Positions 1 to 5,653 of a DNA stretch of 5,653 nt are shown here, in pieces. Position numbers and translations under genes: made by a program. Origin of the DNA: Burkholderiales bacterium (GTDB lineage: Bacteria > Pseudomonadota > Gammaproteobacteria > Burkholderiales > Burkholderiaceae_A); assembly GCA_030834045.1 (NCBI GenBank), contig JAURFZ010000095.1:1-5653 (forward strand), in the 5' to 3' direction. The stretch's first letter is position 1, and each line of letters begins with the position of its first letter. The notes under the pieces are model-generated. The model worked only from the letters and a program-made list of their open reading frames with translations. It was not told the origin of the DNA and did no database searches.

Positions 1-1461
1 CTTTTTGAGCTGATCTTTAAACCGGTTATTCACCTCGTAACGGTGACGGTGACGCTCATTCACCTCTGCACCATAAATAGTATGAGCGCGGGTACCTGGC
101 TGCACCGGACAGCGCTGAGCCCCAAGTCGCATCGAGCCCCCAAGGTCGGATTTTTCGGTTCGGCTTTGGAGGCTGCCATCGGCTGCTGTCCATTCGGCAA
201 TAAGCCCAATAACCGGCTCGGGTGTCATAGGCATGAACTCGGTTGAGTTGGCCTGACCCAGACCCGCAACATGGCGAGCAAACTCGACCACTGCAAGCTG
301 AAGGCCCAGGCAGATACCTAAGTAAGGAATTTTGCGTTCGCGGGCATAGCGAATGGCAAGAATCTTTCCTTCAACACCCCGTCGCCCAAAACCTCCGGGC
401 ACTAAAATGGCCTGATAGGCAGCAAGCATATCCACACCATGCAACTCCAGCTCTTCAGAGTCGATGTAATCGATCTGAACGCGCGACCGGGTGTGCAGCC
501 CTGCATGAACAAGCGCCTCGGTAAGCGACTTGTAAGACTCGGTAAGGTCAACATATTTGCCCACCATGGCCACACGTACGGTTACCTGCGGGTTCTCAAG
601 CCTTTGAACAAGATCGTCCCAGACATGCAGGTTGGCCGGGGGCCTTGAAGGCATGGCAAGAGTGTCGAGAATTTGTTGATCAACCGCCTGCTCCCAGAGC
701 ATTCGGGGAATGCGGTAAATACTGTCGACATCGGCCACAGAAATAACTGCCTCCGGGGGCACGTTCGAAAAAAGAGAAATCTTGTCGCGCTCATCTTCAG
801 GAAGAGCACGATCGGCTCGGCAAAGCAGCAGGTGTGGGCTAATGCCAATTTCACGTAGCTTTTGTACCGAATGCTGGGTGGGCTTGGTCTTAAGCTCACC
901 TGCCGAGGGAATATAGGGCACTAAGGTTAGATGAATAAAGCAGCTGCTTGAGCGGCCCTGCCGAATGCTGAGCTGACGGATTGCCTCAAGAAACGGCAAA
1001 GACTCGATATCACCAACCGTACCGCCCACTTCGACAATCGCGATATCGACCTCCTCGCTTGTTCCTGCCCGTGCACCGCGAAGAATGAAGTCTTGAATCT
1101 CGTTTGTGATGTGCGGAATAACCTGAACGGTCTTGCCAAGGTACTCGCCCCTTCGCTCTTTGCGAAGAACCCCATCGTAAATTTGACCAGTGGTGAAGTT
1201 GTTAAGCTTACGCATACGGGCATCAAGAAATCGCTCGTAATGCCCAAGGTCAAGGTCGGTCTCTGCACCATCTTCCGTTACGAACACCTCACCGTGCTGA
1301 AAGGGGCTCATGGTGCCTGGGTCCACATTGAGGTAAGGATCCATTTTAATAATGGTGACCTTCAGCCCACGTGACTCTAAAAGCGCGCCAATCGAGGCCG
1401 AGGCAATGCCCTTTCCAAGGGACGAAACAACACCACCTGTTACGAAGACAAACTTAGACAC
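1..1461 (-). CDS. pyrG: CTP synthase (glutamine-hydrolysing), 3' end cut off by the window
   Basis: CTP synthase makes CTP from UTP, ATP and glutamine in the cytoplasm, the last step of de novo pyrimidine nucleotide synthesis. The frame is open for 487 codons from a GTG at 1461 to the left edge. The N-terminal synthetase domain (about residues 1-270) opens with MSKFVFVTGGVVSSLGKG, the ATP-binding loop (K17), then TEDGAETDLDLGHYERF with the Mg-binding Asp71 and VEVGGTVGDIES with Glu144. The class I glutaminase domain follows, with the oxyanion-hole stretch PGGFGRRG (around 356-359) and the nucleophile Cys384 in GICLGLQ. The conserved GAEVNERHRHRYEVNNR is seen near the edge. E. coli PyrG has 545 residues, so roughly 60 residues are missing, including the expected catalytic His and Glu. 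GTG is chosen because the family N-terminus begins there and the nearest upstream ATG (1475-1477) is out of frame. The gene starts 19 bases after scoB, so co-transcription is likely. Identity is certain. Confidence 0.97.
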   Translation of the reverse strand, partial: MSKFVFVTGGVVSSLGKGIASASIGALLESRGLKVTIIKMDPYLNVDPGTMSPFQHGEVFVTEDGAETDLDLGHYERFLDARMRKLNNFTTGQIYDGVLRKERRGEYLGKTVQVIPHITNEIQDFILRGARAGTSEEVDIAIVEVGGTVGDIESLPFLEAIRQLSIRQGRSSSCFIHLTLVPYIPSAGELKTKPTQHSVQKLREIGISPHLLLCRADRALPEDERDKISLFSNVPPEAVISVADVDSIYRIPRMLWEQAVDQQILDTLAMPSRPPANLHVWDDLVQRLENPQVTVRVAMVGKYVDLTESYKSLTEALVHAGLHTRSRVQIDYIDSEELELHGVDMLAAYQAILVPGGFGRRGVEGKILAIRYARERKIPYLGICLGLQLAVVEFARHVAGLGQANSTEFMPMTPEPVIGLIAEWTAADGSLQSRTEKSDLGGSMRLGAQRCPVQPGTRAHTIYGAEVNERHRHRYEVNNRFKDQLKK

Positions 1462-1466
1462 GCAGA

Positions 1467-1470
1467 CCCC
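1467..1470 (-). promoter_or_regulatory. Weak ribosome binding site of pyrG
   Basis: On the minus strand a GGGG run lies 5 bases before the GTG start of pyrG. It matches the Shine-Dalgarno consensus only partly. A weak site plus a GTG start suggests modest initiation, possibly helped by ribosomes finishing scoB, whose stop codon lies 19 bases upstream of the GTG. This is inference from spacing alone. Confidence 0.4.
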
Positions 1471-1480
1471 AGACCATGAA

Positions 1481-2137
1481 TTAGAAATGAAGCGGACAAG
1501 CAGTCTGCTCGCGAATAATTTCCTGGGTCACACCAGGGGCCATCTCGAGCACAGCAAGCCCTTGAGCTTGAACCTCGAAAACACCCAGATTGGTGATGAT
1601 CATGTCCACCACACCAACGCCTGTAAGCGGCAGGCTGCACTGCTTAAGAATTTTATAATCCATACTGCCGTCGGATTTTTTTGCGGTGTGCTCCATGATG
1701 ACAATAACCTTTGATACACCCGCCACAAGGTCCATGGCGCCGCCCATGCCCTTCACCATCTTCCCGGGAATCATCCAGTTGGCAAGGTCACCCTTCTCGG
1801 ACACCTGCATGGCTCCAAGAATAGCCAGGTCGATATGCCCACCGCGAATCATGCCAAAGGAGTCGGCACTGGAAAAGATGGCCGAACCCGGCAGGGTAGT
1901 TACAGTTTGCTTGCTTGCGTTAATAATGTCGGCGTCCACCTCGGACTCAAGCGGGAATGGACCAATTCCTAAGAGCCCGTTTTCCGACTGAAGCCAGACT
2001 TCGATGTCGGGCGGCACGTAGTTGGCCACGAGGCCAGGAATGCCAATACCCAGGTTCACATAAAAACCGTCGCGCAGCTCTTTCGCAGCACGCGCGGCCA
2101 TCTGCTCGCGGGTCCACTGACTGGTTTGTGTGTTCAT
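1481..2137 (-). CDS. scoB: 3-oxoacid CoA-transferase, subunit B
   Basis: This is the catalytic beta subunit of a class I CoA-transferase of the succinyl-CoA:3-ketoacid type. It moves CoA from succinyl-CoA to acetoacetate (or a related 3-oxoacid), giving acetoacetyl-CoA for thiolysis in the cytoplasm. The 218 residues are the normal length for the subunit. Visible motifs are VNLGIGIPGLVANY (residues 28-40), then LQSENGLLGIGP, where Glu52 of the SENG motif is the expected nucleophile forming the enzyme-CoA thioester. Further on are KGMGGAMDLV, VIVIMEHTAKKSDGS and LPLTGVGVVDMIITNLGVF, all characteristic of the family. The ATG overlaps the scoA stop codon (ATGA) and has an excellent AGGAGG site, so the start is secure. 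Exact substrate cannot be told from sequence: acetoacetate is most likely, while 3-oxoadipate (PcaJ) or another oxoacid is possible. No aromatic-degradation genes are next to it. Confidence 0.94.
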   Translation of the reverse strand: MNTQTSQWTREQMAARAAKELRDGFYVNLGIGIPGLVANYVPPDIEVWLQSENGLLGIGPFPLESEVDADIINASKQTVTTLPGSAIFSSADSFGMIRGGHIDLAILGAMQVSEKGDLANWMIPGKMVKGMGGAMDLVAGVSKVIVIMEHTAKKSDGSMDYKILKQCSLPLTGVGVVDMIITNLGVFEVQAQGLAVLEMAPGVTQEIIREQTACPLHF

Positions 2138-2841
2138 GACCGAGCCTCCTGCCGCGTGACGACTTTTTCAATGGTCTTCTCCGGGTGTGCATTTAAAACA
2201 AGTCGTCGCACGAAAATACCCGGGGTATGAATCTCATCGGGGTCGAGGCTACCGTTATCAACAATTTCTTCGACTTCCACCACTGTCATTTTGCTTGCCA
2301 TGGCCACATTGGGATTGAAGTTGCGTGAGGTGTAGCGGTAAACCAGGTTGCCCGCCTTGTCCGCCTTCCAGGCCTTTACCAAAGAGACATCGGCCGTAAG
2401 GCTTCGCTCCATTAAATAGGTCTCGCCATTGAACTCGCGCGTCTCTTTGCCCTCGGCCACTACCGTACCCACACCGGTTCGCGTAAAAAAGGCCGGAATA
2501 CCGCAGCCGCCTGCACGTAACTTTTCTGCCAGAGTGCCCTGAGGGGTGAACTCAAGCTCAAGCTCACCTGCCAGGAACTGGCGCTCAAACTCTTTGTTCT
2601 CACCCACATACGAGGAGATCATTTTTTTAACCTGTCGCGTCTCAAGCAAAGTGCCCAGGCCCTTGCCATCAACACCGGCATTGTTACTAATGGCGGTGAG
2701 CCCCTTCACACCAAGCTGACGCACAGCATCAATAAGCGCCTCGGGAATACCGCAGAGGCCAAAACCACCGACGGCAATGGTCATGTTGTCCCGAAGGACA
2801 TCACGCAATGCCGACTGCGCGTTAGGATAAATTTTGTTCAT
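2134..2841 (-). CDS. scoA: 3-oxoacid CoA-transferase, subunit A
   Basis: This is the alpha subunit of the succinyl-CoA:3-ketoacid type CoA-transferase and partners the ScoB encoded directly downstream. It contributes to the CoA-binding fold, while the nucleophilic Glu is in ScoB. The 235 residues match the usual subunit length (about 230-240). Family signatures are AVGGFGLCGIPEALI (residues 23-37), the SNNAGVDGKGLG loop, SYVGENKEFERQFLAGELE, FTPQGTLAEKLRAGG, IPAFFTRTGVGT and the YRYTSRNFNPNVAMAS stretch. The ATG at 2841 is preceded by a good Shine-Dalgarno site and gives the standard N-terminus. It is the first gene of the scoA-scoB-pyrG set and is transcribed away from the ETF-QO gene. Assignment to the SCOT-like group rather than 3-oxoadipate CoA-transferase (PcaI) rests on remembered motif resemblance. 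Family membership is certain, substrate less so. Confidence 0.94.
   Translation of the reverse strand: MNKIYPNAQSALRDVLRDNMTIAVGGFGLCGIPEALIDAVRQLGVKGLTAISNNAGVDGKGLGTLLETRQVKKMISSYVGENKEFERQFLAGELELEFTPQGTLAEKLRAGGCGIPAFFTRTGVGTVVAEGKETREFNGETYLMERSLTADVSLVKAWKADKAGNLVYRYTSRNFNPNVAMASKMTVVEVEEIVDNGSLDPDEIHTPGIFVRRLVLNAHPEKTIEKVVTRQEARS
2145..2150 (-). promoter_or_regulatory. Strong ribosome binding site of scoB inside scoA
   Basis: A perfect AGGAGG on the minus strand lies 7 bases before the scoB ATG and within the last codons of scoA. It fixes the scoB start. Together with the 4-base ATGA overlap it suggests independent strong initiation plus translational coupling, fitting the equal subunit amounts the enzyme needs. 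Confidence 0.8.
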
Positions 2842-2849
2842 ACCAAAGG

Positions 2850-2855
2850 CTCCCC
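2850..2855 (-). promoter_or_regulatory. Ribosome binding site of scoA
   Basis: GGGGAG on the minus strand sits 8 bases before the scoA ATG and supports that start codon. Confidence 0.65.
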
Positions 2856-2904
2856 GTGGCGTTTTTCATTCATTTAAACTCTAAAAAGGCTTATGAAAGG
2901 GTAA

Positions 2905-2921
2905 AGCGGCGAACGACCGCT
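2905..2921. repeat. Short inverted repeat, possible operator
   Basis: AGCGG, seven bases (CGAACGA), then CCGCT form a perfect 5-base inverted repeat roughly mid-spacer between the divergent genes. It abuts and overlaps by one base the TAGAAT that could serve as a -10 box for ETF-QO. Dimeric repressors of fatty-acid and branched-chain catabolism bind inverted repeats in such positions, but arms of 5 bases are short enough to occur by chance and no regulator gene is nearby. An operator role is a guess. Confidence 0.25.
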
Positions 2922-2946
2922 AGAATTGAAAAATAGTTTGTAGTGT

Positions 2947-2952
2947 AGAGGA
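2947..2952 (+). promoter_or_regulatory. Ribosome binding site of the ETF-QO gene
   Basis: AGAGGA lies 5 bases before the ATG at 2958, a good Shine-Dalgarno match at normal spacing. It supports this start, which also gives the expected short lead-in to the FAD-binding motif. Confidence 0.7.
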
Positions 2953-2957
2953 TTGCC

Positions 2958-4622
2958 ATGCAACGAGATGCTGTTGACTATGACCTTGTAATTGTCGGAG
3001 GTGGGCCTGCCGGTCTGGCTGCGGCTATTCGCGCCAAACAGCTCAGCCAGGCCATCGGTGCCGAGCTCTCGGTCTGCCTTGTCGAAAAGGCAGCAGAAAT
3101 TGGAGGGCATATTCTGTCGGGCGCCGTCATCGACCCCCGTGGCCTGCAGGAACTGCTGCCCGACTGGGCCAAACAAGGCGCACCCTTGCACACCCCCGTG
3201 ACCGAAGACCAGTTTTTGTTTCTCTCGGAAAACGGCCAGACCCGGGTGCCTACGGCGCTTTTGCCTTCTTGCTTTAAAAACCATGGCAATTACATTGCAA
3301 GCCTAAGCGACCTCGTGAAATGGCTTGGGCAGCAGGCTGAAGCCCTGGGCGTTGAAATTTACCCAGGCTTTGCTGCTGCCGAAGTGCTCTACAACCCCCA
3401 GGGCGAGGTCTGTGGCATTGCCACTGGCAACATGGGGGTCGGCAAAGATGGCGAGCCTACCAATCAATTCCAGCCAGGCATGGAATTAAGGGCGCGCTAC
3501 ACCTTGTTTGCCGAAGGCTCACGCGGCCACCTGGGCCGCCAGCTTATTGAACGCTTTAACTTAAACCGCAATGCCGACCCTCAAAGCTATGGCATTGGCA
3601 TAAAAGAGCTTTGGCAGGTCAGTCCCGAGCAATCCAAGCCCGGCCTGGTAGTGCATACCGCAGGCTGGCCACTGGATAGTCAAACCTACGGCGGCTCGTT
3701 TCTTTATCACCTGAACAATCAGCAGGTGGCCATTGGCCTTGTTGTCGGACTGAACTACCGAAACCCTTGGCTTTCGCCCTTTGAAGAGTTTCAAAGGCTC
3801 AAGTCGCATCCAGCCATTGGCCAGACACTAGAAGGTGGTAAGCGACTCGGCTATGGTGCAAGGGCCATTACTGCCGGCGGCTTAAACAGCCTTCCCGAGC
3901 TTATTTTTCCTGGCGGCGCCCTTATTGGATGTGAGGCAGGCTTCTTGAACGCCTCACGCATTAAAGGAAGTCATGCCGCCATTAAAACCGGAATGCTGGC
4001 TGCCGAGGCCTGCGTGCAGGCTCTGCAACAACCGGAATCCCCTGCCTTGCTTACCGACTACCCCAAAACTTTTAGAGCCAGTTGGCTTTATGACGAGTTA
4101 TACAGGGCGCGTAACTTCAAGCCGGCCATGAGTAAAGGCCTATGGCTTGGAACACTGCTGGTGGGCATTGACCAAACGCTCTTTGGGGGCCGCGCACCAT
4201 GGACACTGCATAACCGCAAACCCGACCATGCCTACCTTGAACCCGCCGACCAGCACAGCCCTATTCAGTACCCCAAGCCCGATGGTCTGATGCGATTTGA
4301 TCGGCTGTCTTCGGTTTTTTTATCAAACACCAATCATGAAGAAAACCAGCCTGCGCATCTCACTTTGAAAGACAACACAGTGCCCGTGGCCCTTAACCTA
4401 ACCCGCTATGCCGGACCAGAGGCGCGCTACTGCCCGGCTGGCGTTTATGAATACCTAAACGACCAAGGCCAGCCCGTGGTAACGCCTGGTGACGGGGCCC
4501 AACTTCGTATCAACGCCCAGAACTGTGTTCACTGCAAGACCTGTGACATTAAAGACCCAAGTCAAAACATCGTCTGGGTAAGCCCCGAGGGCGGGGGCGG
4601 CCCGAACTACGCGGGCATGTAA
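2958..4622 (+). CDS. Electron transfer flavoprotein-ubiquinone oxidoreductase (ETF-QO)
   Basis: ETF-QO takes electrons from the electron-transfer flavoprotein, reduced by acyl-CoA and other dehydrogenases, and passes them to ubiquinone at the inner membrane. The 554 residues are full length for bacterial members, which lack the mitochondrial targeting peptide. The FAD-binding Rossmann motif VIVGGGPAGLAAAIRA is at residues 11-26. EIGGHILSGAVIDPRGL follows, then the middle ubiquinone/membrane-contacting domain, and GYGARAITAGGLNSLPEL (298-315). IGCEAGFLNASRIKGSHAA from about 323 is a family hallmark. The C-terminal ferredoxin-like domain carries the 4Fe-4S ligands Cys492 (YCPAGVYEY) and Cys523, Cys526, Cys529 (NCVHCKTCDIKDPSQNI), ending in the typical PEGGGGPNYAGM. 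The spacing from the first to second Cys is about six residues longer than in the human protein as I recall it. No etfA/etfB or acyl-CoA dehydrogenase genes are in the window, so its ETF partner must be elsewhere. Identity is certain. Confidence 0.97.
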   Translation: MQRDAVDYDLVIVGGGPAGLAAAIRAKQLSQAIGAELSVCLVEKAAEIGGHILSGAVIDPRGLQELLPDWAKQGAPLHTPVTEDQFLFLSENGQTRVPTALLPSCFKNHGNYIASLSDLVKWLGQQAEALGVEIYPGFAAAEVLYNPQGEVCGIATGNMGVGKDGEPTNQFQPGMELRARYTLFAEGSRGHLGRQLIERFNLNRNADPQSYGIGIKELWQVSPEQSKPGLVVHTAGWPLDSQTYGGSFLYHLNNQQVAIGLVVGLNYRNPWLSPFEEFQRLKSHPAIGQTLEGGKRLGYGARAITAGGLNSLPELIFPGGALIGCEAGFLNASRIKGSHAAIKTGMLAAEACVQALQQPESPALLTDYPKTFRASWLYDELYRARNFKPAMSKGLWLGTLLVGIDQTLFGGRAPWTLHNRKPDHAYLEPADQHSPIQYPKPDGLMRFDRLSSVFLSNTNHEENQPAHLTLKDNTVPVALNLTRYAGPEARYCPAGVYEYLNDQGQPVVTPGDGAQLRINAQNCVHCKTCDIKDPSQNIVWVSPEGGGGPNYAGM

Positions 4623-4655
4623 GGTTGCGAGGCCTAGCCCTAACATTTGCCTGAT
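4623..4655. other. Convergent intergenic gap, no terminator recognised
   Basis: The 33 bases between the stop codons of the ETF-QO gene (TAA) and the SLAC1-family gene (TAG on the minus strand) hold no GC-rich hairpin followed by a T run on either strand. Only a 3-base-stem GGC-CTA-GCC is present, too small to count. Termination is either Rho-dependent or uses sequence inside the opposing gene. Overlapping 3' transcripts are therefore plausible. Confidence 0.5.
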
Positions 4656-5653
4656 CTATTCCACCAGCCTCGGGTCTTTCTGAACAATCGCAACCAGAGT
4701 TCGTAAAACAAGCCAGAAAACCAAGGCCGTTGTAACAACAACGGCTGTGCCTGCCAAGGCGGTCATAGCAGGATGCGGAACAAAGCTTTGATAAATTAAG
4801 CAGGCCGTTGCGAAGGCTGCTGTCGGAAATGCAAAGGCCCACCACGACATATAAAAAGGAATACGTGCAAACCGATGGACCTGGCTTAAAAGAAACAAAG
4901 CAAAGAAAACGGCGAGCCCAAAAAGCAGATGGCCAATCACATCAAGCGAGCGTCCATCGGCAAACTGCTGGGTTAACAAGACCCAAGAAATAAACCCAAC
5001 CGCAGGGGGTGCAAGAAAAACACAAAGCGTTGGGGCTAGCTGCTCGGGAAAGGCTGGCTGCACAAATAAGAGCCGTGCAAGCACCAGGGTAAGCAAAACA
5101 CCCCAGAACAAAATACCCACGGCAAAAAACCACCACGAGATTTCAACGTAGCCCAGGGGCACACCTGCTAAAGGAATAACAACATTTGCGACGGCTGGAA
5201 TAAACCAGACCGGGCTGGCATGGACAGGCTGCAAGGTTTCACGATACACCCAGGCATTAAGAACCAGGACCATAACCAGCAACTGCGTCAGAGCCCCAAT
5301 AATCCATAAGGGTTCGGCCAAAGGGGCAAACTGCCCTAGAGCGACGCTAGCCAACAAGGCAAACGAGACCGAAATGGTGGCAAAGAACGAAGACTTCACG
5401 GGGTGAAGCCATTCGGCCCGAACCGCCGCAGGATCGCGCAGCCACTTGCGCAGGTAGGACACAAACAAGACCAGAAAAACAAAAAAGGCGAGAAGGCTTA
5501 CGCCCAGAGCGACATGGCCCGAGAACTCGGGCGTCCAGCCCAGACGACTCATTCGCCCCCAGACGAGGGCTAAGCCTGCAAGACCCATCACCATCATGAA
5601 AGAAGCCAGCGGAATGCCTTGAAAAAACGATGGAGGAGCAGCCAACGATGACA
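4656..5653 (-). CDS. SLAC1/TehA (TDT) family membrane transport protein, start uncertain
   Basis: A hydrophobic protein of the SLAC1 anion channel / tellurite-resistance TehA / C4-dicarboxylate (TDT) family, placed in the inner membrane. About ten membrane helices can be drawn (counting from the TTG at 5645): roughly 11-29, 43-65, 84-104, 111-133, 146-165, 168-193, 205-225, 234-254, 263-285 and 295-320, the ten-helix fold of this family. Recognisable segments include FFQGIPLASFMMVMGLAGLA, HPVKSSFFATISVSFALLA, SPVWFIPAVANVVIPLAG, LAPPAVGFISWVL and RIPFYMSWWAFAFPTAA. Members carry small anions, malate or sulfite, or affect tellurite tolerance. The substrate here cannot be assigned. The first possible start in view is TTG at 5645, but the frame remains open to the edge with no stop or visible ribosome site, so the true start may lie outside, adding a few residues. 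It is convergent with ETF-QO and shows no functional link to it. Confidence 0.88.
   Translation of the reverse strand, partial: SSLAAPPSFFQGIPLASFMMVMGLAGLALVWGRMSRLGWTPEFSGHVALGVSLLAFFVFLVLFVSYLRKWLRDPAAVRAEWLHPVKSSFFATISVSFALLASVALGQFAPLAEPLWIIGALTQLLVMVLVLNAWVYRETLQPVHASPVWFIPAVANVVIPLAGVPLGYVEISWWFFAVGILFWGVLLTLVLARLLFVQPAFPEQLAPTLCVFLAPPAVGFISWVLLTQQFADGRSLDVIGHLLFGLAVFFALFLLSQVHRFARIPFYMSWWAFAFPTAAFATACLIYQSFVPHPAMTALAGTAVVVTTALVFWLVLRTLVAIVQKDPRLVE

Larger units (their letters stand above)
2842..2957. promoter_or_regulatory. Divergent promoter region between scoA and the ETF-QO gene
   Basis: This 116-base spacer is the only place in the window where transcription of both the sco-pyrG set and the ETF-QO gene could begin. 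It is more A/T-rich than the coding DNA around it. Toward ETF-QO, TAGAAT at 2921-2926 resembles a -10 box but has no good -35 at 17 bases. Toward scoA, TTTCAT followed after about 16 bases by TAAATG is a similarly weak sigma-70 match. I therefore support the region as the promoter zone but not specific boxes. An inverted repeat inside it is listed separately. Confidence 0.6.

Noticed and set aside
41..53. Tandem GTGACG unit repeated in the DNA near the left edge
   Set aside because: It is two copies only and encodes the conserved RHRHR part of PyrG, so coding constraint explains it.
43..1374. Several open frames on both strands over the pyrG region, including plus-strand frames of 60-93 codons
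   Set aside because: They lie wholly within the conserved pyrG frame, show no recognisable family sequence and are out-of-frame shadows.
1676..1682. Run of seven A on the coding strand of scoB, a possible slippery site
   Set aside because: The run encodes Lys-Lys after HTA in a conserved region, the frame stays intact on both sides and the protein has full normal length. A matching seven-A run in scoA (2622-2628) likewise encodes ordinary Lys-Lys. No alternative-frame product is evident.
2874..3289. Minus-strand open frames of 103 and 136 codons opposite the start of the ETF-QO gene
   Set aside because: They overlap the conserved FAD-binding part of ETF-QO, their translations resemble nothing known, and they would fill the divergent promoter region. 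Best explained as antisense shadows.
4315..4321. Seven-T run inside the ETF-QO gene that might mark a frameshift
   Set aside because: Translation through it is continuous and the downstream iron-sulfur domain is in frame and fully conserved, so no frameshift is present.
4549..4845. Minus-strand 98-codon open frame across the convergent junction
   Set aside because: It overlaps the ends of two well-supported genes, is Cys/Arg-rich low-complexity in character and has no supporting ribosome site or family match.

Overview
The window looks like an ordinary chromosomal stretch of an aerobic, ubiquinone-using proteobacterium. The CTP synthase and the electron-transfer-flavoprotein ubiquinone oxidoreductase (ETF-QO) read most like betaproteobacterial (Burkholderiales-like) sequences. 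That placement is recalled family resemblance, not a search result. Coding density is high, intergenic gaps are short, and no RNA gene, mobile element, CRISPR array or phage gene is visible.

Layout. Positions 1-2841 hold a tight minus-strand gene set, transcribed right to left as scoA, scoB, pyrG. scoA and scoB are the two subunits of a 3-oxoacid (succinyl-CoA:acetoacetate type) CoA-transferase and overlap by 4 bases. pyrG (CTP synthase) follows 19 bases after scoB, starts at GTG, and runs off the left edge without its last part. A 116-base divergent spacer (2842-2957) separates scoA from a plus-strand gene for full-length ETF-QO (2958-4622). This gene ends 33 bases from the 3' end of a convergent minus-strand gene (4656 to the right edge) for a ten-helix membrane protein of the SLAC1/TehA (TDT) family, whose start is uncertain because the frame stays open to the edge.

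How the genes fit together. The CoA-transferase activates acetoacetate or a related 3-oxoacid with CoA from succinyl-CoA, feeding thiolysis to acetyl-CoA. ETF-QO passes electrons from acyl-CoA dehydrogenases, via the electron-transfer flavoprotein, to ubiquinone. Both serve breakdown of fatty acids, branched-chain amino acids and ketone bodies, so their divergent arrangement is metabolically sensible and might be co-regulated (inference). pyrG is a housekeeping nucleotide gene that appears to share the sco transcript. The SLAC1-family protein has no evident metabolic link to its neighbours.

I found no convincing sign of an undescribed system. The points most worth a second look are the sco-pyrG linkage and a small inverted repeat in the divergent spacer.
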